Source: Jaltomata sinuosa (lineage: Eukaryota; Streptophyta; Magnoliopsida; Solanales; Solanaceae). From it: DNA of 64,000 nt. A model generated the notes under the pieces. That model was not told the origin of the DNA and did not search any database. It worked only from the letters and a program-made list of their open reading frames with translations. The translations under genes and the position numbers were made by a program. This document shows, one piece after another, positions 35,722 to 49,700 of the stretch. The DNA lies in the NCBI GenBank assembly GCA_003996215.1, contig QJPP01000272.1, positions 62,001 through 126,000 on the forward strand, given 5' to 3'. Position 1 is the first letter of the stretch; every line of letters begins with the position of its first letter.

Positions 35722-36927
35722 TGGAGAAAGACCTAAATTACCCTTCAAGTATTGAACATGGTACAAATATACCCTCCTACCACCTTTGGGCTCTAAAATG
35801 CCCTTTTCATCCACCTTTGGGCTCTAAAATACCCGTCGCATCTACTTTTGGGCCCTATTTTGCCCTTTCCCTCAACAAACTCTTTAGGAAAAATGATTAA
35901 AATTTTCATTTAATATGTAACAACATTTTATTTGTTAAAATTTTAATTAACCAAAACCTATTAACTTACAAACTCAATTCGGATCCCAGATTTAGCTCCT
36001 CTTCATTTCTCATCTCTCTATTTTTTCCAAGTTCTTATTTAGATTAGAGACATATGTCATAGATTTAATTTAATGACTGAGATTTAGTAAATTAAAAATA
36101 AGTCTTAATTATGATTAAAATAATTAATTACTTTCATTTATTTACTCTCAAATATAAGGCAATTCCACAATTCTAGTCATTAAATTTATTTTTAATTATA
36201 GTATTATTTGTTTTGTCAAATATTCAAATATGTGATTGCTATATTATTTACAATACAGGAAAAAAATTATATTAAATTTTAGTTGTAATTTTTTTAAAGC
36301 GGGAGAACTTCTCTTCCAACATTGAAATTCCTTTCCAAATTCAAATTAGGCTAAAAATAATTTGAGTGAAAAAAATAGTAGCAAAAAAATTAAAGTAAAA
36401 ATAGTGCAGGACAAAATTTATTCAAGCCTCAAGGCAAGTAAGAATATTTTTTTATATATAGGAAAGATATCTTGTACAACTAAAATTATGAGATTAAAAT
36501 AATATTTTGAAAGTAAATATATGAAAGTAATTAATTATTTTAATCATAATTAAGACTTATTTTTAATTTACTAAATCTCAATCATTAAATTAAATCTATG
36601 ACATATGTCTCTAATCTAAATAAGAACTTGAAAAAAATGGAGAGATGAAAAATGAAGAGGAGTTAAATCTGAGATCCGAATTGAGTTTGTAAGTTAGTAG
36701 GTTTTGATTAATTAAAATTTCAACAAATAAAATATTGTTATATATTAAATGAAAATCCTAATCATTTTTCCTAAAGAGTTTGTTAAGGGAAAGGGCAAAA
36801 TAGGGCTCAGGGTGGATTATTTTAGAGCACAAAGGTAGATGAAAAGGGTATTTTAGAGCCCAAAGGTGAAAGGAAGGTATATTTGTACCATTTCCAATAC
36901 TTGAAGGGTAATTTAGGCCCTTCTCCG
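35722..36927. mobile_element. Non-autonomous Mutator-like element (1206 bp) with perfect 9-bp target duplication
   Basis: ATATTTAAA flanks both sides (35713-35721 and 36928-36936). Inverted arms of about 420 bp (about 35722-36150 and 36510-36927). Left TGGAGAAAGACCTAAATTACC; right reverse-complemented CGGAGAAGGGCCTAAATTACC. Arms share TTTGGGCTCTAAAAT, TCAATTCGGATC and GACATATGTC words. A short spacer of about 360 bp has no coding frame. A 9-bp duplication plus long TIRs is diagnostic of the Mutator group. Confidence 0.85.
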
Positions 36928-36936
36928 ATATTTAAA

Positions 36937-37798
36937 AATGAAACAATTATTCAAACTTGAATTGCAAAAAGAATAAAAAAAAAAGTAATAAAAAAGGAAA
37001 TGAAGTAAGAAATAGTTGTCCAACTACATTAATTTTTCTAATTAATGAAAGCCGTTTTCCCCCTTTTTAATGAATTGATTTAGAATAAATGAAAATTTAT
37101 TTAGGATTAGATTTGACTAAATCTATAATTATTTTTTGGCTATTACCATAATTTTGAGAATAATGCTAATGTACTTTTTAAGATGGTATGAAATTTGCAC
37201 CAATCATTTTTGCTTCTACTTAATTATCCAGTTTCTTTTATGATGATTCGAAAGCTATGTTTGAGATTGGTACATTTCGAATATCAAATAATTATATCAA
37301 AATAGAATAATCAGGCTTGCATTTCACTGCAAAATCTGTAAATTGCGCTCAGAAGTTTCAGTTCTTCGCCAAGTTGTTAAAAATGATAATGTTTTGACAT
37401 GGACATCCCTCTAACCCTAATAGCACCTTTTCTTTTAAGAGTTAATATCTATAATTAAGCTATCCACATTTTGTCAATATTTAAACTATGAGGTGGTGTT
37501 GTTACCCCTGAACTATAACATTTCCTATCTAAAACCTTCTGCAGCTTCAAGTGTCATAGAGTAACCTCACAATCACTTAATAATTGTCATCTTTATTATT
37601 AAGATTCAGACCAAAAAAAAAAGATGCACAATTTTAATTGTGACCTAAATAATTAAGATTCAGACCTTGGTTTATCTGAATACTTGTATGCCAGTACATG
37701 GATAAATATGAAATGTAAAGAAACTAGTCTGACCCATGGCAAAAAATGTAAAGACAAGATTATTCCCCAGGCAATGTCTCTTCATAATACTGATTGGT
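36937..37798. other. Intergenic and 3' flank of the dehydrogenase gene
   Basis: Downstream of the minus-strand stop at 37799 the transcript side is AT-rich (AATAAT about 20 bp past the stop, then ATTTAGGTC and TTAATTGTG further on). No sharp polyadenylation signal can be chosen. No other gene seen. Confidence 0.35.
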
Positions 37799-40700
37799 TC
37801 AATTGACAATCTCTATTCCTGTGAAAGGTTCTCCTGCATGGAGTTGAAGAGCAACGTCTCCAACAACCTGCAATTTAACAATTACCATATTACAAGGTTC
37901 CATTTCAACAACATGTCCTAATGGACAAACTAGCCTAAACTATTCCGGTATCAGGCAGCATTACACCTCTCCGCATGTTTTTCAGCCTACGGAAGAAGCA
38001 TGTCCCCAAGAAACTAATGGATACCAAAGGGCTCTTAAAAATATAGCTTTGGTTATTCAACGAATTTGAATAAACTAGAGAAATCTAGTGATTTTGGTTT
38101 TTGTTAGAAAGCTTGACAATAATATCTATTTGCAGAGATGTTTATACTATGTTACTTGTGATTTACTTATACCACGAAACCTCATCTAACAGAAAACACA
38201 GGCACTTCATAAACTTAACTTTCAGAAGATATGAACATATACATCATTTGAAAACAAACAAGAAAGATATCAGAGAAGGACATGAAGAAAATACTAACAT
38301 TTCAAATGTTGGTCAAAATACAGACGAGCCAAAGGTTTTTTAAGTAGGTAAACATTTTGAACCACCTATAATTTCGCAATGGTGAAATGAAATTGGCCCG
38401 AATTGAGAAAATATTTTTTATAAAAAAGGGATTCATATCCCGATACCTCAATTTAGGACTTACCTTGGCCATGTATCTATAGGACAATTCTGTAACACCA
38501 GCAACATGGGGTGTGATTATAACATCTGGAAATTTAAGGATAGCATCATCAGGATCAAATGGTTCAGTCCAAGCCACATCAATTCCTAAACCGCCCAAAT
38601 GTCCCGATTTGAGATGAGTTAAAACAGCGTCATAGTCCAAGAGACCACCTCGAGCGATATTAATCAGAATAGCACCCTGCAGAAAACGAGAGCACGCAAA
38701 GTTACCATAATTTAACTAAATATTGATATTTGCTTCCTTGCATACACCACTCCTGAGGAACACTATCATTCTCACGAATGAGATCCAAGTGGGAACTTTC
38801 TCTCTTTCCTTTTTGGTAAAACCTTTTCTTCACATACACTGAAATGAAAAATAATGACTAGAATGAATCAGTGAACTGGATAGCTAGTCAATGGTTTCTA
38901 TGGTTCTTAGGGTTGCCAGGTTCAAGAAGATTTTCATCTTCTCCTGATCGGATAAAATAAAAGTCAGAGGCTTGTGGACTGCAAGAAGAAAAATACTTAA
39001 CCATGATAGTCTAACCACGAGCAGAATTATAGTAACATACATTCTGATGGCCTATCATGATTTTGATTTTGACTATAAAAGGAAGAATCAGATTTTTCTC
39101 AAATGCATTGGTTGATGACGCAGTGGATGAGAGAGTACATTACACTAATTTATAAAACTTCCCATCTTTCCTTTCTTCCCCTTTCATCATGCTGGCCTAA
39201 GACGCATCTCATGGAGTTTTCCGTGACCGAGAGGTATAGCAAAACTAAGAAGAAATCCTTTAACAAAGAGAACTCACTCAAACAGTCTAGCTTTCTAAAA
39301 TTGAAATATAAATCCAATCTAGACGGAACATTCCTGATTAATATTATAAGAAAGTGAAATTCCCAAATATTTGCAATGCATCTCACTTAAGATACGCCCA
39401 TTTGAGAATGTCTCATCAGCAATTCTGTCCTACGGTTGCAAGTACGCACCAAACACTTGTGAGCTCTAAAGGACAGAACTCTTCTAGAATATGAAATGTA
39501 ATTATGGATATATAAACATGTGGTGGTGCATAACTATGTATAAGCAATACACACATACACATACATACCAACAACAATTAATCAGAGCCATTGGCTGGCA
39601 TTGTACAAGGAATAAGGTGATACATGCCCAGTCAAACGAACACCTACCAGAAGAAAAAAAGGATGCCAGTAATTTTTCTGCCAAACCCAAAACCTGATAG
39701 ATTCTACCCAGGGGTTGCAAATTTGATGTATTACAGTGTGACCCGCCCGCCTAAATTATCATGGATTGGGTTGGAGATTTACAATTCATGGGCTAATGCC
39801 TAACTGAACCCGGCCAAAAGACGGGTCAAGATGGGCTGCTGAACATTTCCCAAATCAAGTCAAGTTCCCAAAAATTAACCCGTGAAAAATGCCGTGTATG
39901 TGCCAGCAATTGTCGGCACCCACATATCACAAGACGGTGACAAGGAGGATAACTAGATTGAAAGATCAGACCAAATCATGGTATGTAAAATAGGTATGAC
40001 TATTCATCTTCTTGATAAGTGTCCTCTATCTTTTATATATTTATTACTTGATTATCTATGAGGGATAGTGAGAAGGGGTAAGAATTCTCTTTCCTTTCAA
40101 CAAATGTCTCTATGTCGGTAAAATGATTGTACCTAAAGCAGCACTTTCTATTTTTGGATTTATATTGTGTAATTCATAAAAATAGTCCAATGAAGAAAAG
40201 AAAGATGAGATTTTTACACTCTCAGTCACCTGGCTCAAGATTATAACCGAAATGAGCCATGTTTTTCAGTCCTAACCCAAATTGACTCGTATTGTATATA
40301 ATCTGAAAACTAGGTCACTTCCCATATTTCTCTTGAACTCAGCTGCTTCTTGATTGTTAAGTGACAAACTCCATTTGTTGTATTTGAAGTTTAAATCATG
40401 GTTAGAGTACTCATTTTGTATTATTTGGATGGTGAAAAACTTGAAATCAAATTAGAAAGCTAATCCACCATCATCAAACAAGCTTGAAGAAGTGAGTTTG
40501 AATTTTAAATCTGATTTTGTGAGAACATATAAGAGAAAATGATCAAAATGGTCCTTAATGTAGGGGGTTTGAAGTGTTATGATCCTTGATATACACCACT
40601 TAATTGAAATAGTCCTTCATGTATGCAAAATGTGATCGTTTCAGTCTTAAAACCTAAAACATAACGGTTGCTGTTAAAATTTAACTGAAATTTTTTAAAA

Positions 40701-43700
40701 GTCACCTTTTCTCACTGTTGAAACTCGGCGAGTGATATTTGCTGATTAAATCAGGTGTCCGATGGATGATTTGTGAAGTGGGCTCACGAATTATCCCTAA
40801 AAACGGCGGTGGATTGAACCTGGGACTGGGGTGGTGTTCATCGGCATCATATTGGATCTTCCGGCGTTGACCCCATCAATGCCGCCATAAAAATCTGGAG
40901 CTCCCCTGAAGAAACTCAATAAAATCTTTTTTCTCTCTCGCGCGAAATGGAGCTTTCAGTTCGCAAATAATATCTCAAGTACTGCAAAAATTGGAATCTT
41001 ATCAACTCTGCACTAGAAAAGTGGGCTTTTTTGGGTTTGTCAAACGAGGAGGGAGGGGCGGCTGGATTGTTATTGGTACAATTACAATTCAGAAGTTTTG
41101 GGTTTGGTTTCTGCAACGTTGTTTTGATGTTAATGGGCTGAGACTTTGAAATAAAGAGTTACCTTTTTTTAATCACCTTAATATTGATTAATTTTGTTTC
41201 ACTGTATATCTGAGTAGGGAAGAGAGAAGACAACTTTTTGGCATTTTCTTGGTTAAATTTAACAGCAACCGTTGTGTTTTAGGGTTTAGGACCAAAACGA
41301 TCATGCATACATTAAGGACCACTTTGATGATTTTCTCAACGAGTGTTGTTTAGACTTGTTGAAAATAGTCTAAGAATGTTGTCTACAAAATTTGAAGTCA
41401 TTTGGCGGAGATTTGGACCCGTTATGAACAAGAATTGCAATTGAAAATCGCAGAAAAAGTTTGTCTATGTAGCTAGCAACGTGTTACACTTTTATACAAG
41501 GTATATTCACAAGAAGGTTGCTAATATGGAGTTGGTGGAGAGCAAAGACAAGGAGGAAAAGAGAGCAAATAGAGAGACATAAGGCGATGAAGACGGAAGC
41601 GAAGTTAGTGGTTACAACGGCCAAAACAGCAGCATTTGAACGCCTGTATGAAGAACTACAAGCCAAAGACAGGGATAGGAAGTTTTATAGGCTAGCGAAG
41701 GCGATAGAGAGGAGGACCCGTAACCTGGACCAAGTGAAGTGCATTAAAGACGAGGATGACAGAGTATTAGTGGAAGAGACATATTAGATGAAGATGACAG
41801 ATACTTCCATAAGCTCTTGAACGAAGAGGGTGACACGAATATTGTGGTGGACAATTTAGAGCACTCTGAGAGTAGTTAGGATTTTGGGTGTTGTAGGGGT
41901 ATTAAGTTGGAGGAGGTTGAGGAGGTTATTCGTAAGATGAGAAGGGGGATGGCGACCGGTCAGACGAGATCCTGGTGGAACTTTGGAAGAGGTAAAGCAG
42001 GTATGGAATGGCTGACTGGTTTGTTTAACATCGCTTTTAGGACGTCAAAAATGCCCGAAGAGTGAAGGTGGAGCACAATGATCCCATTGTACAAGAACAA
42101 GGGTGATATTCAGAATTATAACTATAGGGGTATCAAAGTGCTAAGCCACACCATGAAAGTCTGGGAGAGGGTGGACATGAGAGTGCAGCGGGGTGTATCT
42201 ATCACCGAGAACCAATTTGGTTTCATGCCAAGGCGTTCGACTACAGAAGCCATTCATCTCGTACGGAGATTGATGGAGCAGTATAGAGCAAGGAAGACAG
42301 ACTTGCATATGATGTTCACCGACCTAGAAAAAGCATACGACAAAGCCCCTAGGGGGTTTCTAGGGAGATGTTTGGAGGTTAAAGGTGTACATGTAGCTTA
42401 CATTAAGGCGCTTAAGGACATGCATGATGGAGCCAAGAACCGAGTGAGGACAGTGGGAGGTGACTCGAAGCATTTCACAGTCGTGATGGGCTTGCACTAG
42501 GGTTCAACTCTTAGCTCGTTTTTATTTGTCGTGGTGATGGATGAACTAATGCAACATATTCAAGGGAAGGTGTTATGGTATATGTTATTTGCAGATGACA
42601 TAGTGTTGATTGACGAGACACGCGACGGAGTTAACGCTATGCTAGAGGTTTGGAGGCAGACCCGGGAGTCTAAAGGGTTCAGATTGAGCAGGACTAAGAT
42701 AGAGTATTTGGAGTGCAAGTTTTAGTTACGTAACTCATGAGGGAGATGTAGAAGTGAAGATTCATACTCAAGTCATCTCCAAGACAGGAAGTTTCAAGTA
42801 TCTTGGGTCAATTAAACAAGCAAATAGAGAGATCGATGATCATGTTACACATCGTTTTGGAGCGGGGTGGATGAAATAGAGGCTCACATCCGGTATCTTG
42901 TGTGACAAGAATGTGCCACCTAGACTTGAAGGAAAGTTTTATAAAGTTGTTGTTAGACCAACTATGTTGTATGAGGCAGAGTGTTGGCCGGTCAAGAAGA
43001 TGCAAGTAGTGGGGATAAAGATGTTGAGATGGATGTATGGGCATACTAGGAGAGATAGAATCATGAACAAAGATATACGGGACAAGGTAGGAGTGGCCTA
43101 GTGGTGGAAAAAGATGAGGGAGGTGAGATTGAGATGGTTTAGGCATGTGAAAAGGAGATGCCCAGATGCCTAGTGAGGAGGTGCGAGAGGTCAGCTATGG
43201 TGAGTTTTTGAAGAGCTAGAGGTTGGCCGAAGAAGTATTGGGGAGAGGTGATTAGACAGGACATGGTACACCTACAGCTTACCGAGGACATGACCCTAGG
43301 TAGGAGGATATGGAGGTCGAGGATTACGGTAGAAGGTCAGTAGGTAGTCAAGCATTGTTTAGTTTCCCCTATCTATTATTACTAATTCTCCTACTATCGT
43401 ATTCTTCGATTTTACTATTACCTATTGTTTTCTTTGCTTCATTTATCATACTATTTGTAGTTGCTGCTGTGCTTTTCTCCATTATTTTCTATATGCTTCA
43501 CTTGAGTCGAGGGTCTATCGGAAACAGTCTCTCTTCCTTCACAAGGTAGGGGTAATATGCGTATGCATCACCCTCCCAGACCCCACTTGTGGGATTACAC
43601 TAGGTATGTTGTTGTTATTGTTGTATATACATTTTTATACACATTTAAACAGGGTAATATGCGTATGCATCACCCTCCCAGACCCCACTTGTGGGATTAC

Positions 43701-46700
43701 ACTAGGTATGTTGTTGTTATTGTTGTATATACATTTTTATACACATTTAAACAAGGTAGATACATTGTTTATATAGGTGTATAAATATTGTAAACTAATG
43801 TATAAGGGTGTATAAGCGTTGTTGCAAAAAACTTTGCTATGCGGGTGTAAACTAACAATGTGGCTACTTGGGTGCCAAGTGTTGTGTTGGGTGGTATATT
43901 TTTGAAAATTTTCCGAAAAAGATTAATGTCTTTTTGTAAGAACTCTGTCTTTCATTCTTAATGTCAATTGTATTAAAGGTAGAAATCTCTTGAAGTGTTT
44001 TAAAATATTTTGAGATAAGAAAAACTTTCAACTTCAAAGTTTTCTTCATATAGTTTCTTCATTTTTCAAGAAGATAACTTATTCATTTACTTCACTCTTT
44101 TTAAAGAAAATAGATCAAACTTAGTTAAGAAGGATGCCCAAGGAATTTACATGCTTTATGATATAGTATTCTTGTAATCCTAAACAAAAAAGAAATAACA
44201 AAAAGATCAAAATTAACTGATAAGAAAAAAAGAGAATGTCAACTTGACATTTGAAAGCATATGGGCTTTAGAGGGTGTTTGGATTAGCTTTTTAAAAGTA
44301 GCTTATAAGCTAAAAGCTAAAACCATAAGTTGGGAATACCCAACTTTTGGCTTTTAGCTTATTTTTTTACCTTTTTGGCTTAAAAGTTAGTGCTTAAAAG
44401 CACTTCTTATCTTTCCCAAAAACCACAAAGAGTCAAAAAAAAAAAAAAGGCTTAAAAGTCAAAAGCACTTGAATAAGCCAATCCAAACACCCTCTTTCTA
44501 TTTACATAGAAGAGTATCATGATATTTTTAGTTGCCCAAAATGTATAAAAGAGTAGTCAAGTTGCACGGGTTGAGTTATAACTCATTGTTTACCCATCTT
44601 GACACCGCCCATTATAAAACTTTAGTTAGGTCAAGAACCCCCCTATTTATTTATTCAACCCATTTTAACCCACACAAATTTAGCCCGACCAGCCCATTTG
44701 CCACCCCTTTATAGTCTCCATTGATTTTCCACATGGAGGAATAGAATATAATACAGCTCCAAACTTCTCTGAACCCCCTAGTTTCAGGAAAGAGATGTTC
44801 ACTTGAAGCAAAATTAGCAATTAGAAAAGGAACAGGAGAAGACAAACCTTTCTCATGACAGATATAAAATCATTGTTCACGATGCCAGCCTGCAATGAGC
44901 AGTATATTTTTAGGTATAAGCTTGGCAAAATATATTGATCATCAGAAAGCACATTCCTGACCACACAGTAAGAAAGAGGAGTCTTACAGTTTCACTGTTC
45001 ATAGCTAAGCAACATACAACAATATCAGCTTTGCTTGCGAACTTCAAGATATCAGCATGGTTTCCCCTCTCATCAACCAGGTCATCATAGCCGCCATTCT
45101 CAACAGACGGTGCTGGAAACATAGATACGCGGTTCCTATCAATATTTTTGAAATAAATGTAATTCACAAGGTTATCTTACCCTCGGATTTGCTTGAGTCC
45201 TGTGCAAGCCTGCCCCAACTCCGTTTGGTAGCAAGTATTTTCACGTCAAATGGACGTAGACGCTTTGCCAAATGTATCCCGATATTTCCAAACCCCAGGA
45301 TAAACACCTATATCATAATGCAGAAAATCTCTAAGACATAACAAAGTGCAATTCTTGCACATGTTTGATGGTCTGTAAGTTCGTCCAGACCTAGTCATCA
45401 ACAATATTCAAGCTCGCGACAATGCCATTAAACTCTTTTCATTTGTGATATACAGAGAGAATGAGTCCAATTTCTCCATCTATTAGAATTTTTCCACTTG
45501 ATGTTAGCAAATTTGAATGTGCACTGTGCATTTAGTCCCATAAAAAGAATGAAGGTGAAGTTGGAATTAGACAGGATAATGGTGCCTAATGCAAACAATT
45601 CAGATATATAGTCCAGACTCTTCCTGAGAAAATGACATGATAGATGAGGAAGTAACCCATAAAATCAAATTATAATGATCGAAATGGAGGCACATTACGA
45701 TAGTGACATATTAAAGGAAGAAACCTAACAAAGTGAAATGCAAGTTCTAAATGGTTGGATGGTATATAGGACTAAATGTTGAACCCTCTAAAGCCCAAGA
45801 TATCTATAAGATGGGTTTCATTAAATACAGATGCAAAAATGAATATGCGATCATACAAGAATATAAACAAGTACTGCCAAAAAGGGTGCAAATAACACAC
45901 AGAAGATAAAATAAGAGAAGGTTGCCCGAGATGATTCGCCTATGTACTTTGCAAACCTCCAATATGTCAACTCCGTGTGGGTGAAACATATAATGATTGA
46001 AGATGTTTCAAGGAGATTAAGTAGACCTAAAGTTACATGGGAAGTAGTTTCTCAAAATGACCTACAGTCTCTCGGAATACATGTGGATTCAGCTAAGAAG
46101 AGACCATAATGGAAGTAAGGAATTTATATAGACGATATCAACTAGTAGTTAAGACTTAATTGTCGTTTCCGCACTTACATAGATTAATTACGTATCAAGA
46201 ATATTGTGATCCAATTAAAAATTGTATGTCAGCACAGTGATGAGTCTGAGATTTAGAGAATCTCTAGTTTTAAATTCCCTAATTTGCCTTATAAGAGAAA
46301 TTATTTAGTATTGCAATGAAATGGGTCCCAATAGAACAGAAAGTATATAAAGGATTCATATAGCTAACTGTAGTTGTTCTGAATTGAGGTATAATTGATG
46401 GTAGATGATATGTGGTAGCAAGTCTAATAACAATTACAAAGGCAGAAAATTTGATATGGTTCCCCCTTTTTTATAAGGGAAAGGTTCAAATTTACCCCGA
46501 AAGTTTGTGATTTGTCTTAATTATGCCCTCTGTTTACCTATTGGCTGATAGGAGCCCCCACCGTTATCTTTTGTTTCAAATATGTCTCTCCCACTAATGA
46601 TTTTTCACCGTAGATCTAATTTGGTTGACATGGTAGAAGCCAAATCAAGGTATATTTGCTTCTTTTCAATTGTTCAGGGCTCAGGGGCAAATTTTGACTA

Positions 46701-49700
46701 CCACCACTGAAAAATACACCAAGACCCATTATTTACCATCTTCTTAGACAAAAGGTTTTTACAAATGACCATGCTTGAAATGCACCCTACTAAAAGCTAA
46801 ATCAATGCAAACCTATTCTGCAAGAACAAGCTGCAATTCAACACAATCAAACTAAACTCTTTTTATAGCTTCCCGTCTGTCTTAAATGAATATTTCAAGT
46901 ACTAATCAATTACTTACACAACGAGTGAAATTCCCAGAAGAGGTTTCTTTTTCCATTTTCAAATAGAACTAATCTGTCTTGAGCCGGGGGTCTATCGGAA
47001 ACAGCCTCTCCACCTCACCTCTGAGATAGAGGTATGGATTGCGTACATTCTACCCTCCCAAGACCCCACGGTGTGGGAATGCACTGGGTTTGTTGTTGTT
47101 GTTGTTATTGTAAATAGAACTAATCTGTGTTTTATTATCTAAAATAAACCATTTGAAAATGGAAAAAGGAAAAGATAAGACCCAGTATTACTCCTTACAA
47201 GCTTGGCTTTATAGTTGCACTTGAGCCTTCACATATTTCTCAAATGACATATGACAGTAACCTGAATTTCCCTACATTTCTGTTTTTCTTTCTTTTTTGT
47301 ATTCTTTTCTTGCGATATTGCCTGCATTTAAAACTCCTTAAACTCCAAATCTTTCCAAAATCTACCTGTTTGTAGTCCTTCGGATCTAAAAAGTTTACCT
47401 AATCAATGGATTGTACCAAGATCTGATTTTTAGAAAATGTTCACCACATTAATCATTTAATAAGACAGAATAGCCTAATAGACACTTGTACTTGCACCAA
47501 TTTGTCATCTCGACCCCTCAACTCCACGAAGTTTCATCCAAATACCTGAACATGTCTAAAACATACATTTCAAACCCCTCTCACCCTACATATCTCTTAA
47601 TCGCGCTAATAACAATATCCACATAAGATGAAATAAGCCACCTCACTTTTTTAAGAACCTATTTTTAAAATTAAAAAAAAAAAACTCAAAACCCAATTAA
47701 GGACCACCCCCTACCCATCCCCTCCATCTCCTCTATCTCCACTAGTGAAATCTACCACTCATCTCCTCCATCTCCACCAGCAAAATCCTCCACCACTGCT
47801 CCCCATCCATCTCCTCCTTCTTCAACACTACTTCGCAAAAAAATTCAAAATCCATTTTCTCTTCCTCAATTTCTGAGCAGAGACAGTGCTCCTCCCCCTC
47901 CACTATTCTCATTTCTTTCTCTTCCACCCATCGCCATCGTAGACCACAGTCCACCTCCACCGACTTCTTCCATGAGTGGTCTCAGAATCACCATATGTTT
48001 CTCAAACCACCATAGAGATGAAACTGGTATAAAACCAACGAGCACACAAAGAATCAAAAGCTAAAATTGGTACTGGATTTCTTGAATCAAAATGTTTGTT
48101 ATGGTGAAGTTAAATAAGTTGTAGAGAAGACACCATTTTCATGATGGTTCGCGAGGACGGGAAGATGAAGCAAAAATCGGGAGAGGGGAAAGAGGCATTC
48201 AGTAAAGGGGCGGCAGGACGGAAAGAAAACAAAATGGGGAAAGGGGAAGGGGGAGGGAAAGAAGAAGAAACTGGGATACCCTTATTTATTCTTTACCAGC
48301 TGCCCTTATTTCGTAACCTTCGTCTTCCTTGTTTATAGTTTTACAGTACAAAGAAAGTTAGCTGCATAAATTTAACTGCTAAAGTTTTGTTAATAATTAA
48401 AACAACTATCATTTTTTCCCCCTAAGAACCCAATTTGTAGGTACTTGTATCCTAAAATAAGGATACCCGTATGCAATAAAATGGAAAGTAGAAGAAAAGA
48501 AACGGATACCATATAGGTACTTAATCCTAAGAATATCCTGGTGTTCTGTACCAGTACTGCAGCAATTTAAAATTTTTAGCATCCCCCTTTCATGATATTA
48601 CACAAATACACATCATTTACCTTAACAATTAAGGTAATTGTCAAGTAAACATGTTCAATGAAGCATTTGTAGCTCAGCCAACAAATTAGTTGATCCTAAC
48701 TACTGTATCTTTCTATTTAATTTAAAAGTTCTGAGCACGAGCACTTTATATCTTGCAACAATACAAGCAAAACCAGTGGTGAGATGAAAAAGGGAACAAA
48801 GATATATCTTTAGCCCTCCAAAATGAGACAACAGATACATAGGAGGAAACAAAAAGTGAAACTCACTGTTTTCCCTTGAAGGTTGTCACCAATTGGCTCC
48901 CCTAGCTTTTTCTGCTCCACAGAAATTCTCAATTGATGCTGCAACATTTGGGGGATGGCAGGTTAAAAGGAAAACAAAGTAGCTTACACGAGAACAAAAG
49001 ATACTCTGCAGCACTCCTATACATTCAGCTATATGTATAATACTTTCACTTCTAGAACCAGAAAGATAAAGTAGCAAGCAGAATTAAGTACTCACACCCC
49101 TCTTTTTTTGACCACTCAGTCCAAATCTCACTTTAGATGTCGTTGAAATTCTAGGCTCTCTTATCCACTCCAGTGAAGTCATTCACATCAGAAATATAAT
49201 CAAGTTTCAAGCAGACAAGTACTAAAGGACAGACCGTAGACCAAGCTGCAGTAATTATTCTTACAAAATAGTGATATGCATTCCCAATCAATCAACTTCA
49301 TGAAGAAAGAAAGTACAATATGTTCTCCATGTTATCCTCAAAGGGTTCAGAAGAAGTAAAGCCTTTAATTATAAGCTTAGAGACAACCAACTTGGTTACG
49401 CAGGAGGCCCAAGATGAGATATATGGCCATTTCAGCACATGAAGCAGCATTTCCCGTTGCACCACCTGGAATTTTGGCGACCTTAATGCCATTCTTTGTG
49501 GCAGCATTAATGTCAACACCTTTATACAACAACATTATCAAGTATTTAGGCAATTGGAAACTTTAGAACGCCTGATTAGCAATGAATCCAGCTACCGAAG
49601 AAATAATATCAAGATAAAAGAGGACAGTTTATGTTTTCTGGTATTTTGTTTTGGGTGAGATGTACACCGAAAGGAATTGACGCTACAAACACTTTTCAAA

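Larger units (their letters stand above)
38677..44847 (-). other. Intron 8 of the dehydrogenase gene (6.2 kb), transposon-filled
   Basis: Bounded by donor AAG/GTTTGTC and acceptor CTGCAG/GGTGC. Holds a Mutator-like fold-back (40533-41337), an RTE LINE (41509-43623), a 102-bp tandem duplication (43557-43760), a hAT-type MITE (44271-44494), and repeat scraps at about 39730-39900 and 44545-44715 rich in GACCCGCC/GGCGGGTC-type words. A CA-rich microsatellite lies at about 39550-39570. The remaining sequence shows no frame or structure I can name. Confidence 0.85.

Noticed and set aside
37799..37867. Separate small gene at the left end of the dehydrogenase locus
   Set aside because: The frame fits exactly as exon 10 after acceptor TTGCAG and supplies the family's C-terminal residues.
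38101..38343. Plus-strand 80-residue ORF near exon 9
   Set aside because: Lies antisense in intron 9 next to a well-supported exon; no motif.
43310..43549. Hydrophobic 79-residue ORF resembling a membrane protein
   Set aside because: It lies in the LINE 3' region, where pyrimidine-rich DNA gives Leu/Phe/Ser-rich translations; no start context or conservation.
43557..43784. 75-residue ORF with a repeated 34-residue unit
   Set aside because: It is the 102-bp tandem duplication read through; the unit length happens to be a multiple of three and it covers LINE tail and flanking DNA.
47742..48057. Glu/Met-rich minus-strand ORFs in intron 5
   Set aside because: They arise from CTCCTCCATCTCC repeats in a pyrimidine-rich tract; no domain character.
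49298..49519. Alternative minus frame starting MLTLMLPQRM
   Set aside because: Another-frame shadow of exon 4; the true frame encodes DINAATKNGIKVAKIPGG.
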